A DNA stretch of 64,000 nucleotides from Corynespora cassiicola (taxonomy: Eukaryota; Ascomycota; Dothideomycetes; Pleosporales; Corynesporascaceae): NCBI GenBank assembly GCA_022059125.1, contig JAEUWY010000005.1, positions 5,208,001-5,272,000 on the forward strand, read 5' to 3'. The notes beneath the pieces are model-generated. The model had not been told where the DNA came from. It searched no databases and saw only the letters and a list, made by a program, of their open reading frames with translations. Shown here one piece after another: positions 32,770-44,143 of this stretch (the first letter of the stretch is position 1; every line of letters starts with the position of its first letter). The position numbers and the translations under genes were made by a program.

Positions 32770-35112
32770 TCAAAAGGCCATACCCAGCTCATTACTGTCA
32801 AACATACCATCCCAGCCGAAACCCTGACCCGCCACTGTCGACCAGCCCATATCCAGAGGAAGAAAACCCGACCATAGTGCAGTGTCATCAATAGGACCTG
32901 CTGCGCCTGAACCATTGACAGCAAAATCGCCAACTGCGCTCAGGTCTGTCCAGCCAAAGTCGCCCATATGCTCAGTGATGGCAGGACTTTCAGCCGTGCC
33001 CACACTGCCAGCCTGCGATGGCGATTGTACCGGCGCAGCGGGGTGGGCAAGGCCATTGCTGTCCACCGGGTTGCTGGCGACATGAGTGCCCGGATGGCGG
33101 AAAGATGCCCTGTTGCTCTTGTCTTTCCGTGGAACCTTGGCCCAAAGGAGCTTTAGAAGCTCGCTGTACCTGCTCCCAGGGTGCTGAATGCCATTACCGG
33201 CTCCAACACTGCTACGCTGCAGTCTAGTCACAGTCTCGTTGACCATGGCACGGATGGCGCGATCCTCGTCACCGCCAATAACACCTGTACAACGAGCTCG
33301 ATATAGAAAGACGCCAGCATATACCAGATAGAGATAGTATCGAAGGGGCATATAACGAAGAACCTTTTCTGGATCGACAAAGTTGTTGGCAGTGGTCAGA
33401 ATCGCTTTGGCTGCATCCAAGCCTTCAAAGATGAATCTGGCATCGCCCACTGCGCCTACGTTGTTACCAAACACACGCTGGGGGACCTGCATCCGGTTGC
33501 CGGGAGCATTGTGTTGGACTGTCGGCATGGTCGGATCTGCGGCTGGCTGAGGCCCTGTCGGAAGAGCACGGAGAACAGTCGCCTGGAAGGCAAAAGCGTT
33601 GGTATACAGACGGAGGTAATCGTACGATATCAACAGACAAGCCTTGAGATGCGGAGAACAGGTCAGAGTTCCCCACACACTCTTCCAGCCGTAGATTGCG
33701 GATCGGAAATCATCAATGAATTTGATATAACTCCCACTCATGTGCGTCCTGAAGCTGGATCCAGGGTTCGAATAAAGGGTATCATGAACATTGCTAAAAA
33801 GCTGGGTCAACTCCAAGTTTGCCTGGAAAATACTGGCATAGTCTTCCTCGTTGGGGCTCTTCGGAATGAGAGAGGGATAATCCTCACGGCGCAAGGTGGT
33901 GAGAGGTCCAGGCCCTCGCGACCAAAAGGCCTTGCCAATGCGGATGGAGATGTGTCTGTCAGACACATATGCCGATGTCCAGATCAGCCGTTTCCGGTTG
34001 TGATTAGGGTCCTTTCCTTGGTCGACCAGGCGAAAGGAGTATCGGTCCAAAGCAAGAAAATAAGCAATTCGCAAAGCGAGGCCGACATGCATCCAGCTCT
34101 CTTTGTCTTCCTCTCCCTTTCCGATCTTGCCCGAGCCGCGCGAGGAGTAAGGTGCCCATTCGGCCAAGAGGAGAAGGGCCTCGACGGCTTCAACATCTGC
34201 ATCCCCTCCTGCTGCCAGCTTCGAAACCAGGTTCTTCATGTGCTCGGTACATGATTCGAATATGTGAGGCTCCTCGGCCAGGTCTTTCGACGCGATGACC
34301 AATATAGCCGTAAGAAGGTTGGGTTCCTTCTTGACCGTCTCAGCTAACCTCGAGGTGTCAAATGTATGTGCCGGGGCCAATGGGAAGAAGGGATGGTAGT
34401 TTTGCTGGTATCGCGCTAGTAAATGGCAGATGGTGGCCACCGTCAGGTTCCCTTTATCCAGCAATGGGTAGGAGAAGGCCAGCGACTGCCTGTGATGGTC
34501 TGAGGGTTGGGCCATGGACATGAGAGGACCTCGGGACAGGCCATTGGAGCTCGAGTCCCCCTCTCCCGAGCTCGTCGTCTCAGCGACTCTTGCTAGTATG
34601 CCCAGGGCATCGGACGGGTTTTGTAGGTTCGAAAAGGGCATCTCGTCGGAGGCTGAGGACTCGGCCCGCGGCAATTGGTCGTCCAAACCGGCATTCTGCT
34701 GCTGGCCGACGGCGGAGTCGCTGCGGCTCCAGGCAGAGGTTCCCACATTCCCAATGCCATGAAAGCTGCCCTCTTCCTGCGCGTATGCAGTCAGCGACGG
34801 CAGGGCCGGCGTGTCGACCGTCTTCCGGCGCACCCGTCGCCCACCTCTATTGGAACCGCCGAGGACGCAGTCTAGGTTGTCGCGTTTACATCGCAGGCAG
34901 GGGACAGAGCCGTCGGTATCTCTGAATGATTTCAAGTCAGCACAGGCGGCGCTCAGGGTACCCACAGGGCGGGCGGGCGGGTCGGGCTCGTACAGCAGGC
35001 AGCGGGATTTTCGCTTCCGACAATTCAGGCAGGCCTGGTGGGCTCGCTTGATCTTGTTAGATTCGTCGCCGGGCTGAGCGGAATCAGATGGGGGAGCGGG
35101 GGCAGACTCCAT
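32770..35112 (-). CDS. Zn2Cys6 transcription factor with fungal-specific middle domain
   Basis: The protein has up to 780 residues from the ATG at 35112. The DNA-binding cluster is C28-x2-C31-x6-C38, then C72-x2-C75-x6-C82, followed by a basic linker (GGRRVRRK). The central region (about 210-500) has the helical fungal-specific factor layout (LLARYQQNYHPFFPLAP, AILVIASKDLAEEPHI, WMHVGLALRIAYFLALDRY). The 33-residue gap between Cys3 and Cys4 is unusually long. An internal 42-nt segment (34920-34961) starts with GTACCC, holds CTGAC and ends CAGAG. It could be an in-frame intron, which would shorten the loop to 19 and the protein to 766 residues. Target genes are unknown. Confidence 0.9.
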   Translation of the reverse strand: MESAPAPPSDSAQPGDESNKIKRAHQACLNCRKRKSRCLLYEPDPPARPVGTLSAACADLKSFRDTDGSVPCLRCKRDNLDCVLGGSNRGGRRVRRKTVDTPALPSLTAYAQEEGSFHGIGNVGTSAWSRSDSAVGQQQNAGLDDQLPRAESSASDEMPFSNLQNPSDALGILARVAETTSSGEGDSSSNGLSRGPLMSMAQPSDHHRQSLAFSYPLLDKGNLTVATICHLLARYQQNYHPFFPLAPAHTFDTSRLAETVKKEPNLLTAILVIASKDLAEEPHIFESCTEHMKNLVSKLAAGGDADVEAVEALLLLAEWAPYSSRGSGKIGKGEEDKESWMHVGLALRIAYFLALDRYSFRLVDQGKDPNHNRKRLIWTSAYVSDRHISIRIGKAFWSRGPGPLTTLRREDYPSLIPKSPNEEDYASIFQANLELTQLFSNVHDTLYSNPGSSFRTHMSGSYIKFIDDFRSAIYGWKSVWGTLTCSPHLKACLLISYDYLRLYTNAFAFQATVLRALPTGPQPAADPTMPTVQHNAPGNRMQVPQRVFGNNVGAVGDARFIFEGLDAAKAILTTANNFVDPEKVLRYMPLRYYLYLVYAGVFLYRARCTGVIGGDEDRAIRAMVNETVTRLQRSSVGAGNGIQHPGSRYSELLKLLWAKVPRKDKSNRASFRHPGTHVASNPVDSNGLAHPAAPVQSPSQAGSVGTAESPAITEHMGDFGWTDLSAVGDFAVNGSGAAGPIDDTALWSGFLPLDMGWSTVAGQGFGWDGMFDSNELGMAF

Positions 35113-36542
35113 CGGTTCAGATCATCTCGCGCCGGATTCTGGCGAGGTGATGTTGTGCCGGCGCGAGGGTGAAGCTCTCGGGATTGTACATGTCCAACCC
35201 CGCTTCCGTTGCCGAATCAGAGACCGTCGGCAATTGAACGGCTAGTGCGGCCGCGCATTGGCGGCTGGCTGGGCTGGGACGAGGGCATGGTCAAGAGGTT
35301 GGGGTTGGGAGAGTTCATGAGAAGAAGGACGAGGGCGAAAGTGGCGATGGGATGGACAAGTTCTAGAATACTGATCAATGCATGCAGGTGTTTGATGCAA
35401 GCGAACACCGGCGGTTCGCCCGCCCGTCGCTATCAGTGCAGATAACGCGCGACCAGGCGGGGGGGAGCAGACGGCCGCAAGAGACTCTTCTCGGCGGACA
35501 AGTCATGCAAACAACATTCACCAGTCTGTCCATGACGAGATGGGTCGGTTGCTTTTTGCCAGTGACGTTCCGCGGCGGGGCCTGACAGCGGCACCCTGCC
35601 TAGGCACAGGAACGGCAGGCTAGCGAGCTGAGCCCGTGGACATGATGGCGGTGCAAGATTCGAACAGAGACATGGATATCAACAGCATGGCATGCAGGGC
35701 TTCCCAGAGACTGGCATGACGGTGCATCTGAAGACCTGCCGCCTTGGGGGGGAGAGTAGAAGCATTTGGAAGGAGGCCGGGGCCGTACCAGGTAGGACTA
35801 GCGCATCCATCGCACCCTCCGAAGCTTTGCTCCCCGCGCCATCATCCACTTCCACTTCCCCAGCCTCTCTCCAGCTTTTTGCTCAACCTCGCGCCGCGGC
35901 CAGCCAAGGCCTTGCGTGTCCAGTCTGTCCACTTTTTTTTTCTTTCCCACGTTGCGTGCCAGCGAGCTTCGACCAGTGCTCTGTGCGAGACCGGCTCCGA
36001 TTTTACCCCTCCAACCAAGTCTTCTGCCGCCGAAACTGCCCTTAGCCATGTTTCTGCCCTTCAACCAAAGGGGAAGGTCGCCCTCCACTCACCTCTGGAT
36101 CGCCAATGGCCCCCCAGCAAACGCCAGCCTGCATTTACATTAAAGGCCACGATAAGCTTCAGCCCAGGCCTTCTCTAGCGCCATGCTCTTGGTATACAGG
36201 GTAGCATTGCTGTCCGCAGCCAGTGAGCTATCTCGAAGAGGCATCTGTTTGGAACAGACACGGCCTTGACGAATAGTCACGCGTTTGCTGATCTCGGCGC
36301 CTGCTATGATATGCACCACCTTATATTAAAGTACACCGAGCTTCCGCTGTCATGGAAGTGAGCTTCCCTGACGCGACATTGCCCCGTCAGGCATTAGGTC
36401 GTGTAGGGCAGGTGAAATCCAGGGCCCGTTCTCCAAGCTACCGCTCGACGCTTGCTGTATACTATATAAACTTGGGTCATTCCTCCACCTCCGCCTCCTC
36501 TGCACCTGCCCTTCTCCATTCTTCTTGCCCCAGCCCCAAGTC
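35113..36542. other. divergent promoter region of the transcription factor and carboxypeptidase genes
   Basis: The 1.4 kb hold no supported gene. A TATA box for the carboxypeptidase is at 36463-36470. The middle part is pyrimidine-rich. Confidence 0.45.
36463..36470 (+). promoter_or_regulatory. TATA box of the carboxypeptidase gene
   Basis: TATATAAA lies 80 bp upstream of the ATG at 36543, as expected for a strongly regulated secreted enzyme. Confidence 0.65.
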
Positions 36543-37946
36543 ATGAAGATCGCCGGCATTGCCCTCGCGTCCCTGGGACTCGCTTCTGCTGCGACGGTGC
36601 AGAAGAGGGCCAGCTACGACAACTGGAAAGTCTACCGCGTTAATGTCGGTGACAAGTCTGCCAAGTTGAGTGAGCTTGTGGACAGCCTCCAGCTGGAGAC
36701 ATGGAAAGGCAAGGCCTCCTCGAGCAAGGTCGTGGACGTCATGGTGCCGCCCACCAGTGTCGACAAGTTTGAAGAGTCGGACCTAGACGTGGAGCTCATG
36801 CATGAAAATCTTGGCCTGTCCATTGCCGACGAAGAGAGCTTTACCGTCTACGCCGGTATGCACCCCACAACGATTAGCATTCAGACAAGACGCTAATGCT
36901 ACATCAGCCGGTCTGGCTCCAAACGCAACTTGGTTTAACTCTTACCATTCGCTTGCCGACCACCAGCAGTGGATCCGCGATCTCGCGGATGCCTACCCAA
37001 GCAATTCAGAGGTCATCTCCGCCGGAAAGTCTGTACAGGGCCGTGACATTCTTGGTATCCATATTTGGGGCAGCGGTGGCAAGGGCTCGCAAAAGGGCGT
37101 AGTGTGGCATGGAACTGTGCACGCGCGAGAGTGGATCACCACTATGGTGTGTGATTTCAATGCAATCACCCAAAATCATCATCCGGGCTGACTATTCTAG
37201 GTTGTTGAATATGCCGCATACCAGCTTTTGACTTCCACCAATGCAGACGACCGGTCCTTCAAGGACAAGTACGACTTTTACATCTTCCCCATTGTCAACC
37301 CCGACGGTTTCGCCTACTCTCAAACGTCTGACCGCATGTGGCGCAAGAACCGCCAGACTACGCCGTCCGCCAGCTGCGTGGGACGCGACATCAACCGAAA
37401 CTGGCCCAACCACTGGGAACAGACTGGCGGAGCTAGCACCTCGCCCTGCGCACAGGACTACAAGGGCCCATCTGCCGGTGACGGTGTCGAGACTAAGGCT
37501 CTCAAGGCTCAGCTCGACGGCATTGCTGCTGGCAAGGGTGTCCAGCTCTACATGGACATTCATTCGTACTCGCAACTGGTAAGACCCCACAGATTGAGCA
37601 TTGGTTCGGCTCTTGCTAACGTAAATAGTGGATGTACCCATACGGCTATACTTGCTCCGGAACTGTTCCCGCAGCTGCTACCTACAGGAGACTGACAGAC
37701 GGTGCTATTGCCGCAGTCAGGGCTGTTCACGGAACTCCCTTCACCGGCGGGCCCATTTGCTCCACCATTTACCAAGTCACGGGTGACTCGGTCGACTATG
37801 CGTTTGAGAATGCCAAGGCCACCTACTCGATGACTGTTGAGCTGCGGGACACTGGCCGATATGGTTTCGTCCTCCCTGCGGCCCAGATTGTGCCCAGTGG
37901 CGAGGAGATGTGGGCCGGCCTGGCCTACCTGTTGAAGAACATGTAG
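36543..37946 (+). CDS. secreted M14 zinc carboxypeptidase (carboxypeptidase A-like)
   Basis: CDS join(36543..36855, 36908..37146, 37201..37578, 37629..37946), 415 residues. The signal peptide ends near residue 17 (LGLASAA). A propeptide of about 90 residues ending near FTVYAAG precedes the catalytic domain. HAREW supplies the first zinc His and Glu, DIHSYSQLWMYPYG supplies the second zinc His, GRDINRNWP is a substrate-binding signature, and VELRDTGRYGF carries the catalytic Glu. Introns of 52, 54 and 50 nt rebuild these motifs exactly (for example HSYSQL-WMYPYG). The enzyme removes C-terminal residues from peptides outside the cell after propeptide cleavage. A TATA box lies 80 bp upstream. 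Confidence 0.95.
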
Positions 37947-38520
37947 AGCGGGTATACTGATACGAATGCATTGAGTGGAGTTGGGCGGGTGTTCTTACGA
38001 GATGGGTACATGATAGTATAACCCAAGCACTGGGGTATTTGATGTGTAATTGAGCTTTTGATGCTTGCTTCGGCTTGAAGAGTACATGTGTGAAGGATGA
38101 GGCTAACTGCTCAGGGGGGTAGCTTGCGCAAGGATGTGGACTTGGATCACAAGCTCAGATCAAGGCATTCGAACCTCTCAAGTAATTCTCAAGTAATATC
38201 ATTGATCCGAAGCCTTGTGCGCGTGGGAGCTTGTCGTGCCATAATGAGACTTCGATATCGATTATGCTAGATTCTCAATCCGCGAGCTGAGGGAGAAGTC
38301 AAATTGTCGCATAGCAGGTTGCTGAAGGCTACTGGGTTACTAACAGCGCGGGCGAGGCTGCTGTGTAGCTACCCCTCCGAACAGCCTCCGACGGAAAATC
38401 CAACGTCATTGATCCGCGCCCATCGATTGACCAATCACTACTACTACATCAACTAAGCTGCAACAACTACAAAGACCGAGCCTCACTCACCTACCTCGGT
38501 CGCTGCCAGACACTTACAGC
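37947..38520. other. intergenic region, nothing recognised
   Basis: 3' region of the carboxypeptidase gene and promoter of the small gene at 38521. No further feature is seen. Confidence 0.4.
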
Positions 38521-38950
38521 ATGGCATCCTCGAGTGACCTTACGGCGCTGCAAACCCCGCCCTCGTGCACGGCAGACTTTTGTCTCATCCCGCTCGGCAC
38601 ACCCACGGCTTCGGTGTCAAAAGAGGTGGCCGAAGTGCAGCGTCTCTTGAAGAAGAGTGGATTGAACTACTCGATGCATTCCGCAGGGACTACCGTTGGT
38701 ACGTGCAATGACTTGGCCCGGCGTGTCACAAGGCATTGCTAGTCAAACGGAATGAGTGGCTGACAGCAACACAGAGGGCTCCTGGGACGACGTTATGAAG
38801 GTTATCGGCCAGTGCCATGCCATGCTGCACCAGAATGGCGTCGTGAGGATTCAGAGCGACATCCGGATTGGCACTCGGACGGACAAGAAGCAGGGATTCA
38901 AGGACAAGGTGGAGGCTGTGGAGAGGATCTTGGGGGCAGACGCGCAGTAA
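38521..38950 (+). CDS. ECM15/MTH1187-type (UPF0045) thiamine-binding-like protein
   Basis: CDS join(38521..38698, 38775..38950), 117 residues. The small ferredoxin-like-fold family includes yeast Ecm15 and bacterial YqgV. Recognisable parts are ADFCLIPLGT, SVSKEVAEVQRLLKKSGLNYSMHSAGTTVEGSWDDV and the terminal KVEAVERIL helix. The 76-nt intron (GTACGT...CTGAC...CACAG) restores TTV-EGSWDDV in phase 1. Some members bind thiamine and probably act as tetrameric carriers; the enzymatic role is unknown. Length matches the family. Confidence 0.92.
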
Positions 38951-40034
38951 GTAGCAGTAGGACTCGACCATGCCGCTATCCAGCAGGCTCTAGATATCGA
39001 ATGAGATGCCGCGGAGCACACTGCCATATCCAATTGTGTCCAGCCGGTTCCACGGTTGCCATGACGGCTCACGTGCAGGCCATTCACGATCCGTGGACCA
39101 CAACATGACAACAACACCACGGGTCGCATCACGAGCGGCGCAGGGCGGCGCCAAAACAACAGGTCGCGTAGACGCGCTTGTAACCCCGCATCCGCGACGA
39201 CTGATCTGCTTGCCCAAGGTGAGTCACTGGCCTTAGAGGGGGGTGATAATACGCTCCCCCTTTTCCCATGGGTTGCGCCATTGGCTGTCAGTGCCGTCCG
39301 CGCGAAAAGTCCCGGGGGGGCCTGCTTCACGATGGCATTTGCAGAGGGTTCTGTGGCTCGTGTGCGCCTGTGGCGGGTGGAATCGGACGGGGATGCGTGT
39401 TTCGACAAATTAAGGAGTCCCTGTCGTGGTGAATGGTTCGTCCGTTTTCGACGTGACGAGGTCAGCGCAGGCGACAGCCAACGGGCAGTGAAAAGGCGCC
39501 GTCATCCGGTCCATTGTCAGCCGGGCCTCTCTGCCATCTGCCATCCGCCAGCTCTCTCGCCGTCGCCGGCTCCCCCCGCTGCAAGCAATTGTCGCATCGC
39601 GTGCAGCAAGCGTTCGCATCCGCACCCGCAGTCGCGTAAGTCCGGGCTCCGGGCGACAGGGGACCGAGGGAAAAAAAAGTTCGCGTTGGTCAGCTAGCCG
39701 AGCCCTGCATCATCGTGCCTTAGCAAATCCTGTGCCTCTCCTTCCACTACTCCGAAATCTCCCAGTCTTCTCACACCACCATCACCAATCCACACCGCAT
39801 CCATCCTCGGCGTCCTGTCACAGGCCTGCCTACCGCCTGACTGGTTATTACGGCCCCGCATCCCCGGGTTTCTCCCTCCTCCGCTCTACTTTACTCCTGT
39901 CCGTCCCTGGGCAGGCGTTCACGCGGCGACAAGGCATGCACGCGACACTGATAACATCATCCGCCAACTCCCCTTCTGCGACCCGCCGCTAGACCCTTCA
40001 CCACACCCTCCCCCCGGATCGCAAATCCCCCGCC
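38951..40034. other. intergenic region, nothing recognised
   Basis: Promoter region of MDM34. It becomes C-rich and pyrimidine-rich towards the start. No supported gene is present. Confidence 0.4.
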
Positions 40035-41807
40035 ATGGCCTTCAATTTCAACTGGTCGCCGCTGATAGCGGATACGTCGCGCGCGCGCGAAATGCTCACG
40101 ACTGCCCTCAACAAGTCCCCGAAGCCGCCCATCATCGTCGACGACATCATCGTAAACGAGCTGAACCTAGGCTCCGTCCCGCCCGAGCTGGAGATACTCG
40201 AGATTGGCGACCTCGCCGAGGACAGGTTCCGCGGCATCTTCAAGATGTCGTATGCCGGAGATGCCTACCTGACGCTGAAAACCAAGGTGCAGGCGAATCC
40301 GCTCAACACCTACCTCTCGACGAAGCCCGACTTCGCATCGCCGCAGCCACTTGCCGCCTCGTCCGGCCTTACGATACCCTTGCAGATTACTCTGTCAAAC
40401 ATCCGCCTATCTGGCTTTGTCATTTTGGTCTTCTCCAAGCAAAAGGGTCTGACGTTGGTATTCCGTAACGACCCGTTGGAATCGCTCAAGGTGTCTTCGA
40501 CCTTTGACTCGATACCGTTCGTCCGAGACTACCTTCAAAGGGAAATCGAGAAGCAGCTGCGTGTGCTGTTCATGGAGGATCTGCCCGCCATTATTCACCG
40601 CCTGTCCCTTCGCCTCTGGTCGCCGGAATATCAAGAGCTTGAAACCGAGGAGCGACTAGATGCGTCAAAAGAAACAACAGCGCCCATCGACCCGTTGGCC
40701 ACACCGCCACAAGATGCCGTCGACGCCTTCGGAAACCCAATCGACGTGTCCCAAATCTCCAATCTCTCGCTTGACACCTCCGAGATCCACGCCTCCTTCT
40801 CGCAAAAGAACATTCTCCGGCTCGCAGCCTTATCCGAGTCACAACGCACCTTATCTCTGTTTACTCCGGGTATTCGCGACGCCGTTTTCCGGGCCTGGGC
40901 TAGCACCGACCGCCCAGATTCCGGCACCACCACACCGCTGCTGACCCAGTCGAGCCTCTCGCGCATACAATCTACTTTTGGCAGCGTCAAATCAAATGCC
41001 TCATCAGTTGCATCCGGCAGCACAGGCAACGATACCCAAAGCTCGCGCCCGACGTTGGCCTCGAATTACTCCGCCTCAGGTCTCAGCCTTGGCGCCAACC
41101 GGGCACGCGGCCATCACATGCGAAAGCGCAAGAAGCGAGTGGTCGATTTGCGCAAGAACAGAGATGGGGCAGACTCGTCTGAAGTTTCTACAGAGGCCAG
41201 CACCCCGCTCCCGAGCGCAAATGTATCGGAGACAGCCAGTGTTATCCCCGAGGAGCGTGAGCGCGAAGAGGAGCTTGCTACTCCTCCGCCGAGTCCCGTC
41301 ATGCCCACGGTGCGCTTCGAGAGCAAGCGCTCTAGCCTGAATGTTGCAGAACCGAACCGGTTGCCCGAAAAGGCCGCAGTAACAGACGGTCTGCTACCTG
41401 CAGCGCCTCTCCTCTCGGAACCTCCGAAGCTTTCGAAATCGAAGCAAAAGGCACCCGCTACTCCAGAGAAGGAGAAGCACTCGAGCCGACCCCCACTGAG
41501 CAATAATCGGCTCCGCCCCACTCAACAGACCACCTCTCCACTCCTGCGCTCCTTGTCATTTGACAAGGTCTCGTCTCTCTCCTCCACGTCCAAGATGCCC
41601 TTGTCGCCCACCTTCACGGAGAGCACATCTAGCTCCGGCGGTATCCTGGAGCAGGCATGGATGCTGAAGATGGCGCAAGAGATTGCCCGCAAAGTGCAAG
41701 ACGAGAAGGAGCGCTCGCGTGGCCCCAGTCCGCAGCCGCAGGGCTCAAAGGGCATCTGGACCGCAGCTGACCTCGAGGCCGATGCACCGCCCGCATATGT
41801 GGCGTAA
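40035..41807 (+). CDS. MDM34: mitochondrial distribution and morphology protein 34 (ERMES)
   Basis: The protein has 590 residues in a single exon from the ATG at 40035. The N-terminal SMP-type lipid-transfer domain (about 1-200) is highly characteristic: [73 protein letters not shown] and [22 protein letters not shown]. The remainder is Ser/Pro-rich and probably disordered, with a basic [11 protein letters not shown] patch common to fungal Mdm34. The protein sits in the mitochondrial outer membrane and joins Mmm1, Mdm10 and Mdm12 to tether ER and mitochondria. Confidence 0.96.
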   Translation: MAFNFNWSPLIADTSRAREMLTTALNKSPKPPIIVDDIIVNELNLGSVPPELEILEIGDLAEDRFRGIFKMSYAGDAYLTLKTKVQANPLNTYLSTKPDFASPQPLAASSGLTIPLQITLSNIRLSGFVILVFSKQKGLTLVFRNDPLESLKVSSTFDSIPFVRDYLQREIEKQLRVLFMEDLPAIIHRLSLRLWSPEYQELETEERLDASKETTAPIDPLATPPQDAVDAFGNPIDVSQISNLSLDTSEIHASFSQKNILRLAALSESQRTLSLFTPGIRDAVFRAWASTDRPDSGTTTPLLTQSSLSRIQSTFGSVKSNASSVASGSTGNDTQSSRPTLASNYSASGLSLGANRARGHHMRKRKKRVVDLRKNRDGADSSEVSTEASTPLPSANVSETASVIPEEREREEELATPPPSPVMPTVRFESKRSSLNVAEPNRLPEKAAVTDGLLPAAPLLSEPPKLSKSKQKAPATPEKEKHSSRPPLSNNRLRPTQQTTSPLLRSLSFDKVSSLSSTSKMPLSPTFTESTSSSGGILEQAWMLKMAQEIARKVQDEKERSRGPSPQPQGSKGIWTAADLEADAPPAYVA

Positions 41808-42956
41808 ACGATGCTGGGGTCTCACACTTATGAATGTTACGACCTAATGTTTTATGACGGCGTTATTGGGCGAACTTAATCATCACTCGCTATCCACTAT
41901 TATTACCATCGCTATTGCTTTTTTTTGTTTTCTTTGTGTGTGTTTTTTCCCTCAGCCTGGGTGGGTTCTTCGGGTTTTGCTCAACTATTTTTGGAGGATC
42001 GGCGCGCATACACAAAAAAGTTTTTTTTTCCCTGTAAGTTGCTGTTGCATGGAATAGGCGGTGTAGCGTGTTCGTCTACTAGCGTTGCCGTGTATGTATA
42101 AGTAGGTATAGGCGGATAGAAGGGAAGAGAGAGAGAAAGAAGAACAGACGCCGCAGGACTGGGGCCCGCGCTGGATTAATTGTATATAAGAGGATGGGAG
42201 GCATGGAGTATACCCGATCGAGAGCTTAGCTTTGATCCCGAGGAGTTTAGAAGGAGTATTGCTAATAGGTAGTCATCTAACCCTCAGCTTGATTAATCCG
42301 TCTGACCAAGTTGCACATGTGATGGATGAAGAGAAGTCAGGTACCTAGGCCTTCTGGTAAAAGTGAAGCTAACACAAGCACATGTTTCGTTTTGCCCGGT
42401 TTCGAAGCTAGCCGCTGGTCGCTGGCAGGTAGCTCCCTTCTTGTAGCTCCCAAACGTGCAGCAACAGCAGGGAACTCGGCCTGCAGAACCCGCCTGACGG
42501 CGCTCCTGGAATTTGGCCTCTCCAGGCCCCACGCCCAGCCCACGCCCAGCCCACGCACCATCCCCCCACGGATCATCCCGACCCAGACGTCCATGCGCAC
42601 ACCTGCGCGTCTAGAAGCCCGTCACAGCCGCACGACACAACCCAACACTGACACTGTGTACCAAGGCGCCGCCAGGTGCCATGTTGCGCGCGCCCAGCCA
42701 AGCCCAGAGCCATCTCATACATGTACAAGCTACAAGCGAGCGAGGCATTTTGGTCCCAAGGCCGCAGCGTCATTGTTCTCGCCCTCTGTTCATTTCCCTC
42801 GGTAGCGTGCCCAAGGCTATACGGATACTGGCGGAAGGGCTTGGCTTTTGGTGGATGAGACGGTGTGTACGTCTCACGTTTTCTTTGTTCGCTTGCCCGA
42901 TTACGTGCCTAGGCGATGCATGTACTATGCGGTATGCGGAAATGGAATGTAATCGG

Positions 42957-42984
42957 ATGGAATGGGATGGGATGGGATGGGATG
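42957..42984. repeat. (ATGGG)n microsatellite
   Basis: About five tandem GATGG/ATGGG pentamers lie in non-coding DNA. Confidence 0.75.
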
Positions 42985-43311
42985 ATGGACTCCGCAACGC
43001 CCTACTACCACACATGGTGCAGAGAGTGCCAGGACATGCCCGCGACATGTTCTATGGTAAACCACTCGCTGGCCTTGTATCCGAGCTCCACCCTCCCGTT
43101 TGATAGACCCCCCCCACCCCTCGAATGAACAAATGTACAACCCCCCCGTGCCACTTGGTGTGGCGGGATTGGAGATGGTTTGGAGATGTGGGAAGGAGGG
43201 GGGGTGGCTCGGACTCGGCGTCCGTCCGTCGGTGCGACACTGGAATGCGAAACGGGCGTCGATGAGACGAGACATCCACCAGGCTCGGCTGAGCTGGGCT
43301 GGGGGGTAGCA

Positions 43312-43335
43312 GCAGAGCAGAGCAGAGCAGAGCAG
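43312..43335. repeat. (AGAGC)n microsatellite
   Basis: About five tandem copies of the AGAGC/GCAGA pentamer are followed by weaker AGCAA copies. Confidence 0.75.
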
Positions 43336-44143
43336 CGCCAAGCAAAGCAATGGGAGGGAGGAGGAAAAAAAAGGGGGGCGTGCGTGCGTGTGGGCGGATT
43401 GATCTTCACAACGTTCAAGCTGCGCACAAGCAAAAAAAAAAAAGGTTCGGGCGGGCGCTCAAACGGGCGTGCGCAACGGTGGAGGAACGGGGGGCTTGGC
43501 GAAGGGGGGGGAGGGGGGTCCTTTTGGAGGATGTGAGGGGGGATTGGATCTGCGTGTGCGTGTTGGGGCGGATTGAGCATGACCCTTTTTGAGGTCCGGA
43601 GGTGTGAGAATGCGGAGAATGCGTCGTGCGCGCACCTACACCTGGAATCCTACAGACAAAGCGTGCGGAGGCGCAGTCTAGAAGGGGCGGATGAGTACGA
43701 GGAGCCGAGTTCGCTACGGTATGCCGGACAGTTTTTTGAAGCAGGTACATCTCACGGAGGATTTGAAGCACGCACAAGAAGACAGGATGGTTAACGGTAT
43801 GCAGAGTAGTAAGGATCGTTAGGATTCGATGGAGATCGTGGTATCGTATCTAGTATAATGGTGAAATGCTGCGCTGCGCATTTCGTATGTGCAAAGGAAG
43901 GTGTACAGCAAGAGCACTTCTTACTGTGCGATGGCTTCCATAAATCCCATTCATTTTGCCATGCCATGCCATGCCTAAACCGGGCCAGCCCAAGCAGAAA
44001 ACGCCATCGCCATGCATGTATAAAAAAAAAGCACATGTTTTGTACGGACCAAAAGGCGTCGCTAGTATGTAGTGATTAAAATCATTCAAAAAAAATCGTG
44101 CGTAAAAGAAGAGGGCGACAAGATGTCGGACAAAGGGGGGAGA

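Larger units (their letters stand above)
41808..44143. other. intergenic region between convergent genes, with microsatellites
   Basis: The 2.3 kb lie between the 3' ends of MDM34 and the PLC-like gene. They include an (ATGGG)n run at 42957-42984, an (AGAGC)n run at 43312-43335, and many homopurine and poly-T tracts. No gene is supported. Confidence 0.45.

Noticed and set aside
31382..35112. SDR plus Zn2Cys6 factor as a small biosynthetic cluster
   Set aside because: The two genes are convergent and no core enzyme is present.
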